Source: Brachybacterium sacelli (lineage in GTDB: Bacteria; Actinomycetota; Actinomycetes; Actinomycetales; Dermabacteraceae). Taken from it: DNA of 64,000 bases. The notes under the pieces are model-generated. The model saw only the letters and a list, made by a program, of their open reading frames with translations. It did no database searches and had not been told where the DNA came from. A program made the position numbers and the translations under genes. This document shows, piece after piece, positions 27,671 to 35,726 of the stretch (position 1 is the stretch's first letter; each line of letters starts with the position of its first letter). The DNA lies in contig NZ_JAGIOD010000001.1 of the NCBI RefSeq assembly GCF_017876545.1, positions 434,001-498,000 on the forward strand. Reading direction: 5' to 3'.

Positions 27671-29047
27671 TCACGCCGGTCGCGTCGGGCTGTCCGCGGG
27701 GCTGTCGGCGCCATGGACCACGGGGCCGTGCAGCCGCGGCTGGTGGACCTTCAGGAAGAAGGTCATCGCGAAGGCGCAGGCGTACAGCAGCACGAACACC
27801 CAGACCACACCGACGTTACCGCCCCAGGGCCGCACGATCGCCACGACCGCCGAGCCGAGGAAGGTGGCGCCGCCGGCGGCGGTGGTGTACATCGCCATCG
27901 CGGCGCCGGTGTGCTTCGGGGCGATGGCCGGCATGATCGCCCCGAGCGGGACGAAGCCGGCCAGCAGGATGCCGAAGACCGTGCCGGCGGCGACGGAGAC
28001 GACGAAGCCCCAGTCCGAGCCGGCCGGGACCATGTGGGGCACGTACCACCACAGCAGCAGGCCGATCGCGGAGCCGACGATCCCGAACCAGCGCACGGTC
28101 CGCACCCAGCCGACCTTGTCGCCGAGCGCGCCGAAGGCGGCGTTGAACAGGATGTTGCCTGCGTAGACGACGCTGGTCATGATCAGCCAACGGGACTGGC
28201 CCCAGCCCAGCTGCACCGCGATCACGTTGGGCAGGATGATGAACATGCCGAACTCGGGCGCGGTGTTGATCAGCCGGGTCAGGAAGCCCATGGCGATCCG
28301 CTTGTTGGTGAAGGTCAGGCGCAAGCCGGAGGAGAGGACCGCGCCGGCGGTCTCCCCCTCGGGGGCCAGACGGATCGAGCCGTGGCGCTCCTTCACCCCG
28401 AACCAGGCGATGCAGAAGCCGATCGCGACGATGACGGCGGAGGCGATCATGGTCCACGTCTCGCCGGAGAAGCCGCCGCCGAAGCGCGGGATCATGAAGA
28501 CGGCCACGAGCGAGCCCAGGGTGGGCAGGCCGCCGGTGAACATGACGTAGAACCAGCCGACGGCGGTGCCGTTGCGTCGTTTGTCCACGACGGCGTTGAT
28601 CCACACCAGGAAGGCGAAGGCGAACAGCGGGAAGCCGAAGCCGCGCAGGAAGTAGGCGGCCCCGACCAGGAAGGCGGAGTCGGTCCCCAGCGCCAGGAGG
28701 AAGGCGATCTCGAAGACGACCCAGACGGCGAAGCCGAGGGCCATCACGCGGCGCGGCCCCCACAGGTCCGACAGCGCACCGGCGAGATAGGAGCCCACCA
28801 GCACCGCGAGGCTGTACATCGTGATGATGGTGGCGGCGAGGTTGATCATGTCATCGCCGCCGCCGAAGGCCTTGGCGATGTGCGGGGAGACGAAGTTGGA
28901 CTCGACGCCGTTGCCGGTCATGAAGACCAGCACGCCGAGGAAACCCCAACGCAGGGCGTGGGGGAAGCCGAGGCGGTCCAGGAGCGGCTCTCTGGCCCCC
29001 GTCCCGGGAGCGGGGACCGGGCCGGTCGTGTTCGGTACCGAACTCAT
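27671..29047 (-). CDS. Polyol MFS transporter (RbtT/DalT/CsbX type)
   Basis: A 458-aa major-facilitator protein resembling the ribitol/arabitol permease group. After a short polar tail, helix 1 reads ALRWGFLGVLVFMTGNGVES, and the loop 2-3 motif is GALSDLWGPRRVM. FAFAFLVWINAVVDKRRNGTAVGWFYV in the middle is typical of the group. The ATG at 29047 has AAGGAG 8 nt upstream; a GTG 9 nt earlier overlaps that site and is rejected. It is the first gene of a unit with the DhaK-type kinase and RpiB-family isomerase. Its promoter carries an operator shared with the eltD promoter, so a tetritol or other polyol is the likely cargo. Confidence 0.88.
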   Translation of the reverse strand: MSSVPNTTGPVPAPGTGAREPLLDRLGFPHALRWGFLGVLVFMTGNGVESNFVSPHIAKAFGGGDDMINLAATIITMYSLAVLVGSYLAGALSDLWGPRRVMALGFAVWVVFEIAFLLALGTDSAFLVGAAYFLRGFGFPLFAFAFLVWINAVVDKRRNGTAVGWFYVMFTGGLPTLGSLVAVFMIPRFGGGFSGETWTMIASAVIVAIGFCIAWFGVKERHGSIRLAPEGETAGAVLSSGLRLTFTNKRIAMGFLTRLINTAPEFGMFIILPNVIAVQLGWGQSRWLIMTSVVYAGNILFNAAFGALGDKVGWVRTVRWFGIVGSAIGLLLWWYVPHMVPAGSDWGFVVSVAAGTVFGILLAGFVPLGAIMPAIAPKHTGAAMAMYTTAAGGATFLGSAVVAIVRPWGGNVGVVWVFVLLYACAFAMTFFLKVHQPRLHGPVVHGADSPADSPTRPA

Positions 29048-29139
29048 ACAGGACACTCCTTCGTGCGGGGGCGGTCGGCGGTCGGCGGTCGACCTTCACA
29101 GCTGACCGATCCCGAGGTGTCCCGCGGTCGGTCGGGATG

Positions 29140-29181
29140 ACCATAGGCCCCGGGCCGAACATTCGTCAAGCACAAATGTGC
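29140..29181 (-). promoter_or_regulatory. Promoter and operator of the polyol transporter-kinase-isomerase unit
   Basis: On the minus strand TTGACG (29164-29169) and TATGGT (29140-29145) form a sigma-70-type promoter with an 18-bp spacer. The -35 box lies within a 21-bp segment (29159-29179, ACATTCGTCAAGCACAA at its start) that recurs with one mismatch at the eltD promoter (35492-35512). The symmetrical core GCAC-AAAT-GTGC is at 29170-29181. Repression by a SorC-family protein is the expected reading. Confidence 0.65.
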
Positions 29182-29239
29182 CGCACGAGCGTGATCACTG
29201 CCTCACCGATGAGCATGCACCGATCGGCCGACGGACGAG

Positions 29240-29268
29240 GGGCCGAGAACCGCACCGGTCCTCGGCCC
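29240..29268 (-). terminator. Inverted repeat after the ABC importer operon
   Basis: GGGCCGAG and CTCGGCCC form an 8-bp perfect stem with a 13-nt loop, 30 nt beyond the binding-protein stop codon. No T-run follows. The position fits the end of the eltD/ABC transcription unit. Confidence 0.45.
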
Positions 29269-29297
29269 TCACCTCGCCGCCCCGCCGGGGAGATCGC

Positions 29298-30290
29298 TCA
29301 CTCGGTGTAGGTGAACGGCGCCGTCATCTTGTCGATGTTCTCCTCCGTGATGAGGATGCAGTCCAGTGCCTGCTTCTCCTGCTCGGGTTCGGTGCCGTTG
29401 CGCAGGAAGTCGTCGGCCAGCTCGATCACCAGCTCCGCGAACTGCGCCACGGGCTGCAGCACCGTGTAGGCGAGGTCGCCGTTCTTGATCGCCTCGATCG
29501 CGTCCGGGGAGCCGTCGAAGCCTCCTACGAGGATGTTCTCCAGCGCCCCCGCCTCCTGGAAGGCGGCGATCGCCCCGAGCGCCATCTCGTCGTTGCCGGA
29601 GATCAGCCCGGTGATGTCCGGGTGGGCCTGCAGCAGGGACTGCGCCTTGTCGTGTCCCATGGTGCGGTCCCAGTCGGCGACCTCCTCCCCGACCTTCTCG
29701 AGATCGGGGTACTGGCTGATCGTCGTGGTGAAGCCGTTGGAGCGGGTCTGGGCGTTGTTGTCCGAGGGCAGCCCGAACAGCTCGACGTACTTCCCGCTCT
29801 CCCCCATCTGCGTGACCCACTCCTGGGCGCCGAGCGCGGCGCCCTGAGCGTTGTTGGAGACCAGCTGCGCCATGACGACGCCGGACTCGTTGATCTCGGC
29901 GTTGATGAGGAAGACGGGGATCTCCGCCTGGACGGCCTTCTTGATGGTGCCGATCGACCCGTCGGCATTGGCCGGGTCCATGATCAGCGCCACGGACTGG
30001 TTCGAGATGGCGGTGTCGACCAGGGTGTTCTCGGTGTTGGTGTCACCCTTGTGGGCGCCCACCGTCGTCGTGTAGCCGAGCTCCTCCGCCTTGGCCGCGG
30101 CGACGTCGCCCTCGGTCTTCCAGTAGGGGTTCGAGGGGTCGTTGACGATGATCGTGATCAGCCCGCCGTCGGTGCCGCCACCGCCGCCGTCGGACGAGCC
30201 GCCGCCCGCCTCGTCGGATCCGCCGCATGCTGCGAGACCGGCCGCTGCGGCACCGACGCCGAGGGCGGAGAGGAAATGCCTGCGTTCCAT
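29298..30290 (-). CDS. Sugar/polyol ABC transporter binding lipoprotein (RbsB type)
   Basis: A 330-aa periplasmic-binding-type protein of the CUT2 family. The signal MERRHFLSALGVGAAAAGL is followed by the AACG lipobox, then a Gly/Ser linker. The mature part has the type I fold start LITIIVNDPSNPYWKTE and the family motif ISGNDEMALGAIAAFQEAG near residue 235. The ATG at 30290 is chosen because the signal peptide begins there; a 14-residue longer form would break it. It is the last gene of the DUF2291-ATPase-permease-binding protein operon. Tetritol or a similar polyol is the likely ligand by context. Confidence 0.92.
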   Translation of the reverse strand: MERRHFLSALGVGAAAAGLAACGGSDEAGGGSSDGGGGGTDGGLITIIVNDPSNPYWKTEGDVAAAKAEELGYTTTVGAHKGDTNTENTLVDTAISNQSVALIMDPANADGSIGTIKKAVQAEIPVFLINAEINESGVVMAQLVSNNAQGAALGAQEWVTQMGESGKYVELFGLPSDNNAQTRSNGFTTTISQYPDLEKVGEEVADWDRTMGHDKAQSLLQAHPDITGLISGNDEMALGAIAAFQEAGALENILVGGFDGSPDAIEAIKNGDLAYTVLQPVAQFAELVIELADDFLRNGTEPEQEKQALDCILITEENIDKMTAPFTYTE

Positions 30291-30390
30291 GGTGTGTTCC
30301 TTTCGGGGAGATGCATCCCGGACGGGGTGCATCGGGACTCCTGCACGGGGTGCCGTGAGCGGGGTGGTCGTCGGGATGGTCGAGCTGGGG

Positions 30391-31620
30391 TCAGTCGGTC
30401 CGATCGGTGTCGGGTCCGGCGCCGGGGCCGGACCGGCCCTCGTCGGGGCGATCGGATCCGGAGCCGGTCGTGGGATCGGCGTCGGCGTCGGCGTCGGAGC
30501 GGACCGCGTCGGCGCGGTCGGTCCCGGTGCCGGTCGCGGGATCGGCGTCGGCCCCGGCTCCGACTCCCGCCCCGGCTCCCGGCGAGACCTTGGCCGCCCG
30601 GCGCGGACGGCCGTACTGCAGGGAGTTCAGCAGCACGGCGACGACGATGACGGCACCGACGAAGACGGTCTGCCAGTAGGCGGAGACGCCGATCAGCACG
30701 AGGCCATCGGAGAGGAAGCCGATCACGAACGCGCCCAGCAGGGTGCCGCGCACGGTGCCGCGGCCTCCGGAGAGGGCGGCGCCACCGATCACGACGCCCG
30801 CGATCGCGGTCAGCTCGTAGGTGTTGCCGGCGGTGGGGCTGGCGCTGGTCAGCGTGGAGGCGAGGATCAGCCCGGCCACCGCAGAGCACAGCCCGGAGAT
30901 GACGTACACCCACACCGTCACCTTGCGCACCGGCACGCCGGACAGCTGCGCGGCACGCTGGTTGCCGCCGGTCGCATACAGCCAACGACCGAAGGTGGTG
31001 CGTCCCAGGACGAGGGCGATGACCAGGGCGATCACGGCCATGATCAGCACCCCGGCCGGAATGCCGAGGATCCGGTTGAAGCCGAGCCACTCGAACCCGG
31101 TGTTGCCCAGCGCTTCATCACCGGAGAGGTCGTTGAGGGTGCGTCCGTTGGTCATCAGCAGCGCGAAGCCGCGGATCACGTAGAGCATGCCGAGGGTCGC
31201 GACGAAGGGAGCGACCTTGAACCTCGCCACCAGCACGCCGTTGAGCGCCCCGATCAGCCCGCCCAGGACGACCGCGATCAGAACCGAGGCGGCGACGTTC
31301 GGGTAGAGCGTCACCCCGAAGATGTCCAGCTCCACCCCGCGCAGGAGGAAGCCGCCGATGACGGCGGTGAACCCGAGGGTGGAACCGACGGACAGATCGA
31401 TCCCGCCGGTGAGGACCACGAGCAGCTGCCCCAGTGACAGCAACGCGAAGATCGCCACGTGCGAGGACATGATCAGCAGGTTGTCGACCGTGAGGAAGTT
31501 CGGCGAGAGCAGGGAGAAGACGACGATGATCAGCGCGAGGGCGAGGAAGGCGCGCCCTTCGAGAAGGAGCTTGGAGAAGTCCGGCTTCTTCGCGGTGTCG
31601 CCGGCGGCGAGGGAGGTCAT
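30391..31620 (-). CDS. Sugar/polyol ABC transporter permease (RbsC type) with repeat tail
   Basis: A 409-aa CUT2 permease. The core (residues about 20-340) has the family blocks LGQLLVVLTGGIDLSVGSTLG, VAPFVATLGMLYVIRG and GGAALSGGRGTVRGTLLGA. Past residue 345 it carries a tail of about 65 residues that is not found in ordinary RbsC proteins: Asp/Ala/Gly/Thr-rich with two 22-residue in-frame repeats (ADADPATGTGTD... and ADADPTTGSGSD...). The tail is probably cytoplasmic and disordered. The gene lies 26 nt after the ATPase gene and its ATG at 31620 begins MTSLAAGDTAKK. Function as channel subunit is secure; the role of the tail is unknown. Confidence 0.92.
   Translation of the reverse strand: MTSLAAGDTAKKPDFSKLLLEGRAFLALALIIVVFSLLSPNFLTVDNLLIMSSHVAIFALLSLGQLLVVLTGGIDLSVGSTLGFTAVIGGFLLRGVELDIFGVTLYPNVAASVLIAVVLGGLIGALNGVLVARFKVAPFVATLGMLYVIRGFALLMTNGRTLNDLSGDEALGNTGFEWLGFNRILGIPAGVLIMAVIALVIALVLGRTTFGRWLYATGGNQRAAQLSGVPVRKVTVWVYVISGLCSAVAGLILASTLTSASPTAGNTYELTAIAGVVIGGAALSGGRGTVRGTLLGAFVIGFLSDGLVLIGVSAYWQTVFVGAVIVVAVLLNSLQYGRPRRAAKVSPGAGAGVGAGADADPATGTGTDRADAVRSDADADADPTTGSGSDRPDEGRSGPGAGPDTDRTD
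30460..30551. repeat. 66-bp-period tandem duplication inside the permease gene
   Basis: GGAGCCGGTCGTGGGATCGG (30460) recurs as GGTGCCGGTCGCGGGATCGG (30526), exactly 66 bp apart, so the duplication is in frame and encodes the 22-residue repeat of the permease tail. GTCGGC triplet-pair runs lie between. Confidence 0.65.
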
Positions 31621-31646
31621 GGTGCGTTCCGTTCCTGTGGACTGGT

Positions 31647-33203
31647 TCAAGGGGTGATGACTTCGCCGGAGGCGGCCATGACGTCGGCCTTCGCCGCGTC
31701 GGGCCCGAACTCGGCCGAGATACGCCCGCGATGGAGGACGACGATGCGGTGCGCGATGCTGAAGCACTCGTCGATCTCGGAGGTCGTGTAGACGACGGCG
31801 AGACCGTTGCGGGCCCGGTCGGCGAGCAGCCCGAACACCTCGGCCTTGGCGCCGATGTCGATCCCTCGACTGGGCTCGTCCAGCAGCATCACCCCGGGAT
31901 CGGTCCCGAGGATCTTGCCGAGCACGACCTTCTGCTGATTGCCGCCGGACAGCGCCCCGATGGCGGTGCCCGGCCCCGGTGCCTTCACCGTCACCTCCTT
32001 GATCAGGCGCGTGGCGAGGGCGTCCTCCTTCCGTCGGGAGGTGAAGCCGCGGCGGAGGAACTGCTTGATACTGGCGAGGGTGAGGTTCTGGCCGACGGAC
32101 ATGGTCTGGACCAGCCCGTCGCGCTGACGGTCCTCGGGCACCAGGCCGATGCCCATCGCGAGGCGTTCGCGGATCGACTCGCCGGTCAGCTCGCGCCCCT
32201 GGTAGACGAGGCGTCCACCGGCGACGTCCCCGCGCCCGGCCACGGCCTCGAGCACCTCGGTGCGACCGGCGCCCATGAGCCCGTAGAGGCAGACGATTTC
32301 CCCGGAGCGCACCTCGAGCGACAGGTCGTCGACGACGGCGCGCTCGGGGTTCTCAGGATCGCAGAGCGTGAGGGACTCGATCGAGAGCACCGGGTCACCG
32401 AAGGCGTAGCCGGTCGGCGGGGAGCCCAGGTCGAAGTTCTCCCCGACCATGTTCCGCACGATCCACTCGAGGTCGATGTCCTCGCGCTCGCCGCGAGCGG
32501 TCACGGCGCCGTCCCGCAGCACCACGGCGTGGTCCGTGACCCGCAGCGCCTCCTCGAGGTGGTGGGAGATGTAGACGAGGGAGACGCCGCGTGCGGTGAG
32601 GTCCTCGATGATGCCGAAGAGGATCTCGACCTCCTTCGCGGCCAGGGCCGAGGTCGGCTCGTCCATGATCAGGATCCGGGCATCGATCGACAGCGCGCGG
32701 GCGATCTCGACGATCTGCTGCTGGCCCACGCGCAGGTCACCGACGTCGGTCGAGGGGTCCACGTCCAATCGCATGTCCGCCAGCAGGGCAGCGGTCTGCC
32801 GGGTCTCCTCGGCGTAGTCGACGCCGGTGGCGGTGGTGATCTCCCGGCCCAGGAAGATGTTGTCGCGCACCGAGAGGTTCGGGGCGAGGCTCAGCTCCTG
32901 GTGGATGATCGCGATCCCCTGGTCGCGCGCCTCGGTGGTGTCGGCGAAGGTGATGGGATGCCCGTCCAGGACGATCCGGCCCGACGTCGGCTGCTCGACG
33001 CCCGAGAGGATCTTCATCAGCGTCGACTTGCCGGCGCCGTTCTCCCCGAACAAGGTGGTGACCTTCCCGCGGTGCACCCCGAAGTTCACGCCCTTGAGCG
33101 CCTGGGTGCCGCCATAGTTCTTCACGATGTCCTGCGCCCGCAGGACGACGTCGTCGGCCGGGGACGTGCCCGGCGGGGTGCTGGGAGCGGCCGCGGTGCT
33201 CAC
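31647..33203 (-). CDS. Sugar/polyol ABC transporter ATPase (RbsA/MglA type)
   Basis: A 518-aa double-domain ATPase of the CUT2 family. The first half has Walker A GENGAGKST, signature LRVGQQQIVEIARALS and Walker B LIMDEPTSAL. The second half has a degenerate Walker A (GLMGAGRTE), signature LSGGNQQKVVLGK and Walker B VMLLDEPSRGIDIGAK, as normal for RbsA. The GTG start overlaps the TGA of the DUF2291 gene (GTGA) and has GGAGG upstream. It energises the importer with the RbsC- and RbsB-type proteins that follow. Confidence 0.94.
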   Translation of the reverse strand: MSTAAAPSTPPGTSPADDVVLRAQDIVKNYGGTQALKGVNFGVHRGKVTTLFGENGAGKSTLMKILSGVEQPTSGRIVLDGHPITFADTTEARDQGIAIIHQELSLAPNLSVRDNIFLGREITTATGVDYAEETRQTAALLADMRLDVDPSTDVGDLRVGQQQIVEIARALSIDARILIMDEPTSALAAKEVEILFGIIEDLTARGVSLVYISHHLEEALRVTDHAVVLRDGAVTARGEREDIDLEWIVRNMVGENFDLGSPPTGYAFGDPVLSIESLTLCDPENPERAVVDDLSLEVRSGEIVCLYGLMGAGRTEVLEAVAGRGDVAGGRLVYQGRELTGESIRERLAMGIGLVPEDRQRDGLVQTMSVGQNLTLASIKQFLRRGFTSRRKEDALATRLIKEVTVKAPGPGTAIGALSGGNQQKVVLGKILGTDPGVMLLDEPSRGIDIGAKAEVFGLLADRARNGLAVVYTTSEIDECFSIAHRIVVLHRGRISAEFGPDAAKADVMAASGEVITP

Positions 33204-33874
33204 TGGACCTCCAAGGAGACCGGGGTGACGAGCCACCCCTCGGGGTTGATGGCGGTGAACGCCCCGGTCACGGTGACCTTCTGCCCGGGCAGCGAGCTCG
33301 GGTCGAGCGGGTCGAGGACCTGCTTCTTCATCTCCTCGTTGAGCGCGGCACCGGCATCCTGGTACTCGATCTGGTTGGTGAACTGCCCGAAGCCGAAGAT
33401 GCCGGTCGCATCGCGCAGCTCGGTGCCGTTGATCGCGGGCCCGGTCTGGATGCGCACGGAGACGCTGTCCGGCATCCCCTCGACGGCGACGTCGTAGATG
33501 CCGCCCTCGCCCTCGCCGACGGTTCCGGTGAAGGTCGTGCTGTAGACCATCTGACCGGCCGATTCGACGCCGTGCTCCTCGGCGGCGGCCTCGGGATCCG
33601 CGGCGAGGGCCTCGGCGAGCTCGGGGGCGGGCACGGCCCGATCGGTGATCTCCTGCTGGGCGGTGGGGAACTGCTCGGCGCCGAAGGTCGCCTTGTCGAA
33701 GGCCTCCGGCCCGGCGGCCTCCTCCTGGGCGCCCTCGGGGACGATCTTCGTGCCGAGCACGACCACGAGCAGGCCGATCACGGTCAGGGCGATCGCGATC
33801 CAGCGGCCCAGATGCTTCGGGGTGGTCCTCGCGCGCTGCGGGGGCTGCGATTCCGCGGCCGTTGCGGTGCTCAT
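33200..33874 (-). CDS. DUF2291 family protein of a sugar ABC operon
   Basis: A 224-aa protein with one N-terminal membrane helix (HLGRWIAIALTVIGLLVVVLG, residues about 19-39) and an extracytoplasmic domain of about 180 residues ending KVTVTGAFTAINPEGWLVTPVSL. It matches the DUF2291 pattern of proteins encoded with RbsABC-type importers in polyol and inositol operons, where the exact role is not settled. The start at 33874 follows AGGAAGG by about 7 nt. It is the first gene of the ABC block and overlaps the ATPase gene by 4 nt. Confidence 0.78.
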   Translation of the reverse strand: MSTATAAESQPPQRARTTPKHLGRWIAIALTVIGLLVVVLGTKIVPEGAQEEAAGPEAFDKATFGAEQFPTAQQEITDRAVPAPELAEALAADPEAAAEEHGVESAGQMVYSTTFTGTVGEGEGGIYDVAVEGMPDSVSVRIQTGPAINGTELRDATGIFGFGQFTNQIEYQDAGAALNEEMKKQVLDPLDPSSLPGQKVTVTGAFTAINPEGWLVTPVSLEVQ

Positions 33875-34258
33875 GCTGAGCCTTCCTGTCGGGGGTGCCC
33901 TGGTGGAGTCCGCGTGAGGCGTTGTCCGCACGAGGGCGTCGTTGCCGGTCGGTGGTCGCCGACGGCGTCGCCGTCACGGCGCGAGCCGGACGGGCGGAGG
34001 TCGTCGACGAATGGTGAGAGACGGGCCCGCGAGGGCCTCGACGTCGAGGTCCGGCTCCGGGTGGAGCGATGCGGGGTGATCTCGGTGAGTGCGGGTCCGG
34101 CCGCCCTCGTCGGCGGCCTGCACTCGGGGAAGGAGGCGCTCGGCGGTGAGCGCCGGGGGGAGTGGTCAGGTGGTGAGCGGTCGGCGTGGTGGCGTGGGTG
34201 GTGGCGGGGACGCCGCGGTCGATCCCCTGGACGGGACCGACCGTGGCATCGGCCGGTC
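33875..34258. other. Gap between the DUF2291 gene and the eltD terminator-like repeat
   Basis: This stretch holds no gene that I can support. It is GC-rich with G/T-rich runs (around 34165-34205). No copy of the TTGACG/operator element found at 29140 and 35474 is present, so either the ABC block has its own unrecognised promoter here or transcription reads through from eltD. Confidence 0.5.
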
Positions 34259-34286
34259 GCTCCCGGTGCCGTGCGACACCGGGAGC
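34259..34286 (-). terminator. Terminator-like hairpin after the eltD-type gene
   Basis: GCTCCCGGTG and CACCGGGAGC form a perfect 10-bp stem around an 8-nt loop, 8 nt after the stop codon of the dehydrogenase gene. There is no T-run. It may end or attenuate eltD transcription before the ABC genes. Confidence 0.55.
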
Positions 34287-34293
34287 GGACGGA

Positions 34294-35382
34294 TCAGGAC
34301 CCGGGCAGGATCGAGACCTTCACCGAGGCGCCGGCGGAGTCGGCGACGGTGTCGAGAGCCTTCTGGACGTCCTTCAGGCCGAACTGGTGGGTGCAGATCT
34401 CCTCGAGCGGCAGCACCCCGGACTCGATGATCTTGATGGCGGCCGGCCAGGTGTGGGGGCCCAGGTGGGCGCCGAGGACGTCGAGCTCCTTGTCGTCGGA
34501 GATGATCGACCAGTCGACCGAGACGTTCTCCTTGAACACCGAGTACTCCACGTAGCGGCCGAGCTTGCGCAGCAGGTTCAGGCCCTGGCCGACGGCGCTG
34601 GGGTGCCCGGTGCACTCGATGTACACGTCGGCGCCGTAGCCGCCGGTGAGAGCGCGGATCTCCTCGAAGACGTCGACCTTCGAGGGGTTCAGTGTGAGGT
34701 CCGCGCCGCACTTCTCCGCCAGCGCCAGCTTGTTCTCGTCGAAGTCGAGGGCGATGACCATCTTGGGGTTCTTGTGGGCCGCGCCGATGATGGCGCCGAG
34801 ACCGATCGGGCCGGCGCCCGCGATGACGACGACGTCGTCGAAGGTGAGCTGGGCGCGCTCGACGGCGTGCAGCGAGCAGGACAGCGGCTCGGCGAAGGCG
34901 GCGTGATGCGGCGGGATCTCCTTGGAGATCCTGTGGGCTCGCGCGAGGGCCGGGACGATCATGAACTCCGCCATGCCGCCGTGGTAGTGCTTGAAGCCGA
35001 ACATGTCGTGGGGGTCGCACATCCAGTACCAGCCGCGCTGGCAGTACATGCACTCGCCGCAGGGGACGATCTGCTCGACGACGATGCGGTCGCCGACCTC
35101 GACGCCGTGGAGGGCGAGAGCCTCGGCGGAGCCGGAGACGATCTCGCCGGTGATCTCGTGACCGGGGGTGATGCCGGGCTCGACCCAGCGGTCGCGGTTC
35201 TCGTCACCCCAGAACTTGGCGGCGCCGGCGTAGGCCTTGAGGTCGCTCGCGCAGACGCCGACGGCCTCGACCCTGATCAGCAGCTCGTCGGCGGCCGGGG
35301 TCGGCACGTCCTTGCTCTCGAGCCGGTAGTCCTCCGGGGCATGCATGACCACGGCCTGCATGGTCGTCGGGGTCTCGCTCAT
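34294..35382 (-). CDS. eltD: Zinc-dependent alcohol dehydrogenase, EltD type (erythritol/L-threitol dehydrogenase)
   Basis: A 362-aa medium-chain dehydrogenase. The catalytic zinc site is seen in VGVCASDLK and PGHEITGE. The structural-zinc region is shortened to IVPCGECMYCQRGWYWMC. The cofactor motif is AGAGPIGLGAIIG. Several stretches match what I recall of M. smegmatis EltD closely: AKFWGDENR, FAEPLSCSLHAVERAQ, NLLRKLGRYVEY and DWSIISDDKELDVLGAHLGP. EltD oxidises erythritol and L-threitol to erythrulose with NAD. AAGGAG lies 10 nt before the ATG at 35382. The promoter has the operator shared with the polyol-transporter unit. Specificity rests on recalled similarity. Confidence 0.85.
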   Translation of the reverse strand: MSETPTTMQAVVMHAPEDYRLESKDVPTPAADELLIRVEAVGVCASDLKAYAGAAKFWGDENRDRWVEPGITPGHEITGEIVSGSAEALALHGVEVGDRIVVEQIVPCGECMYCQRGWYWMCDPHDMFGFKHYHGGMAEFMIVPALARAHRISKEIPPHHAAFAEPLSCSLHAVERAQLTFDDVVVIAGAGPIGLGAIIGAAHKNPKMVIALDFDENKLALAEKCGADLTLNPSKVDVFEEIRALTGGYGADVYIECTGHPSAVGQGLNLLRKLGRYVEYSVFKENVSVDWSIISDDKELDVLGAHLGPHTWPAAIKIIESGVLPLEEICTHQFGLKDVQKALDTVADSAGASVKVSILPGS

Positions 35383-35473
35383 CTCGACACATCTCCTTCG
35401 ATACGTTCCGCGCGCTGTCCTCGCGGCGGCCGACCTCGGGTCCGTCGCAGCGGCGCGGCCCCGTTCGCCCGTG

Positions 35474-35514
35474 AGCCTAGACACTCCGTGCACATTCGTC
35501 AAGCACAATTGTTC
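35474..35514 (-). promoter_or_regulatory. Promoter and operator of the eltD-type gene
   Basis: On the minus strand TTGACG (35497-35502) and TAGGCT (35474-35479) are spaced by 17 bp. The -35 box lies inside the 21-bp segment 35492-35512, which matches 29159-29179 at 20 of 21 positions. The symmetrical core here is GCAC-AATT-GTTC (35503-35514), with ACAATTGT as a perfect palindrome. It is about 92 bp upstream of the start codon, nearly as at the transporter promoter. Confidence 0.68.
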
Positions 35515-35573
35515 CCTCTGGGCTCGGACGTTCCGCCGCGAGATCGCCCTGCGCATCGAGGCCGCTCCAGGCT

Positions 35574-35692
35574 CCGAGATCGACATGGGGACCACTTTCA
35601 CCTGTCGAAAGTGGTCCCCATGTCGATCTCGAGGGGGACGGCCAGCCCCCATGTCGATCTCGACCCAGCGGCGGTCCCCATGTCGATCTCGA
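35574..35692. repeat. Long perfect hairpin followed by repeated 17-nt elements
   Basis: Positions 35575-35599 and 35607-35631 are perfect 25-nt inverted repeats with a 7-nt loop (ACCTGTC). The element CCCCATGTCGATCTCGA is part of the right arm (35616-35632) and recurs exactly at 35647-35663 and 35676-35692, about 30 nt apart. The left arm supplies a fourth, inverted copy. It lies just beyond the end of the SorC-family regulator gene and could be its terminator, but the extra direct copies are not explained by termination. Confidence 0.8.
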
Positions 35693-35726
35693 GGCGGACC
35701 CGTGGCCCGGCGGCTCGCCTTCGACC

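Noticed and set aside
29048..29169. Riboswitch in the leader of the polyol transporter gene
   Set aside because: The leader is short and has no recognisable aptamer; the shared operator/promoter explains the conservation.
33875..34258. Small gene in the gap upstream of the DUF2291 gene
   Set aside because: Open frames are present on both strands but lack a ribosome binding site and have only G/T-rich low-complexity translations.
35574..35692. CRISPR array
   Set aside because: Only three direct copies of 17 nt with spacers of 12-14 nt, one inverted copy and no cas genes; the geometry is wrong for CRISPR.
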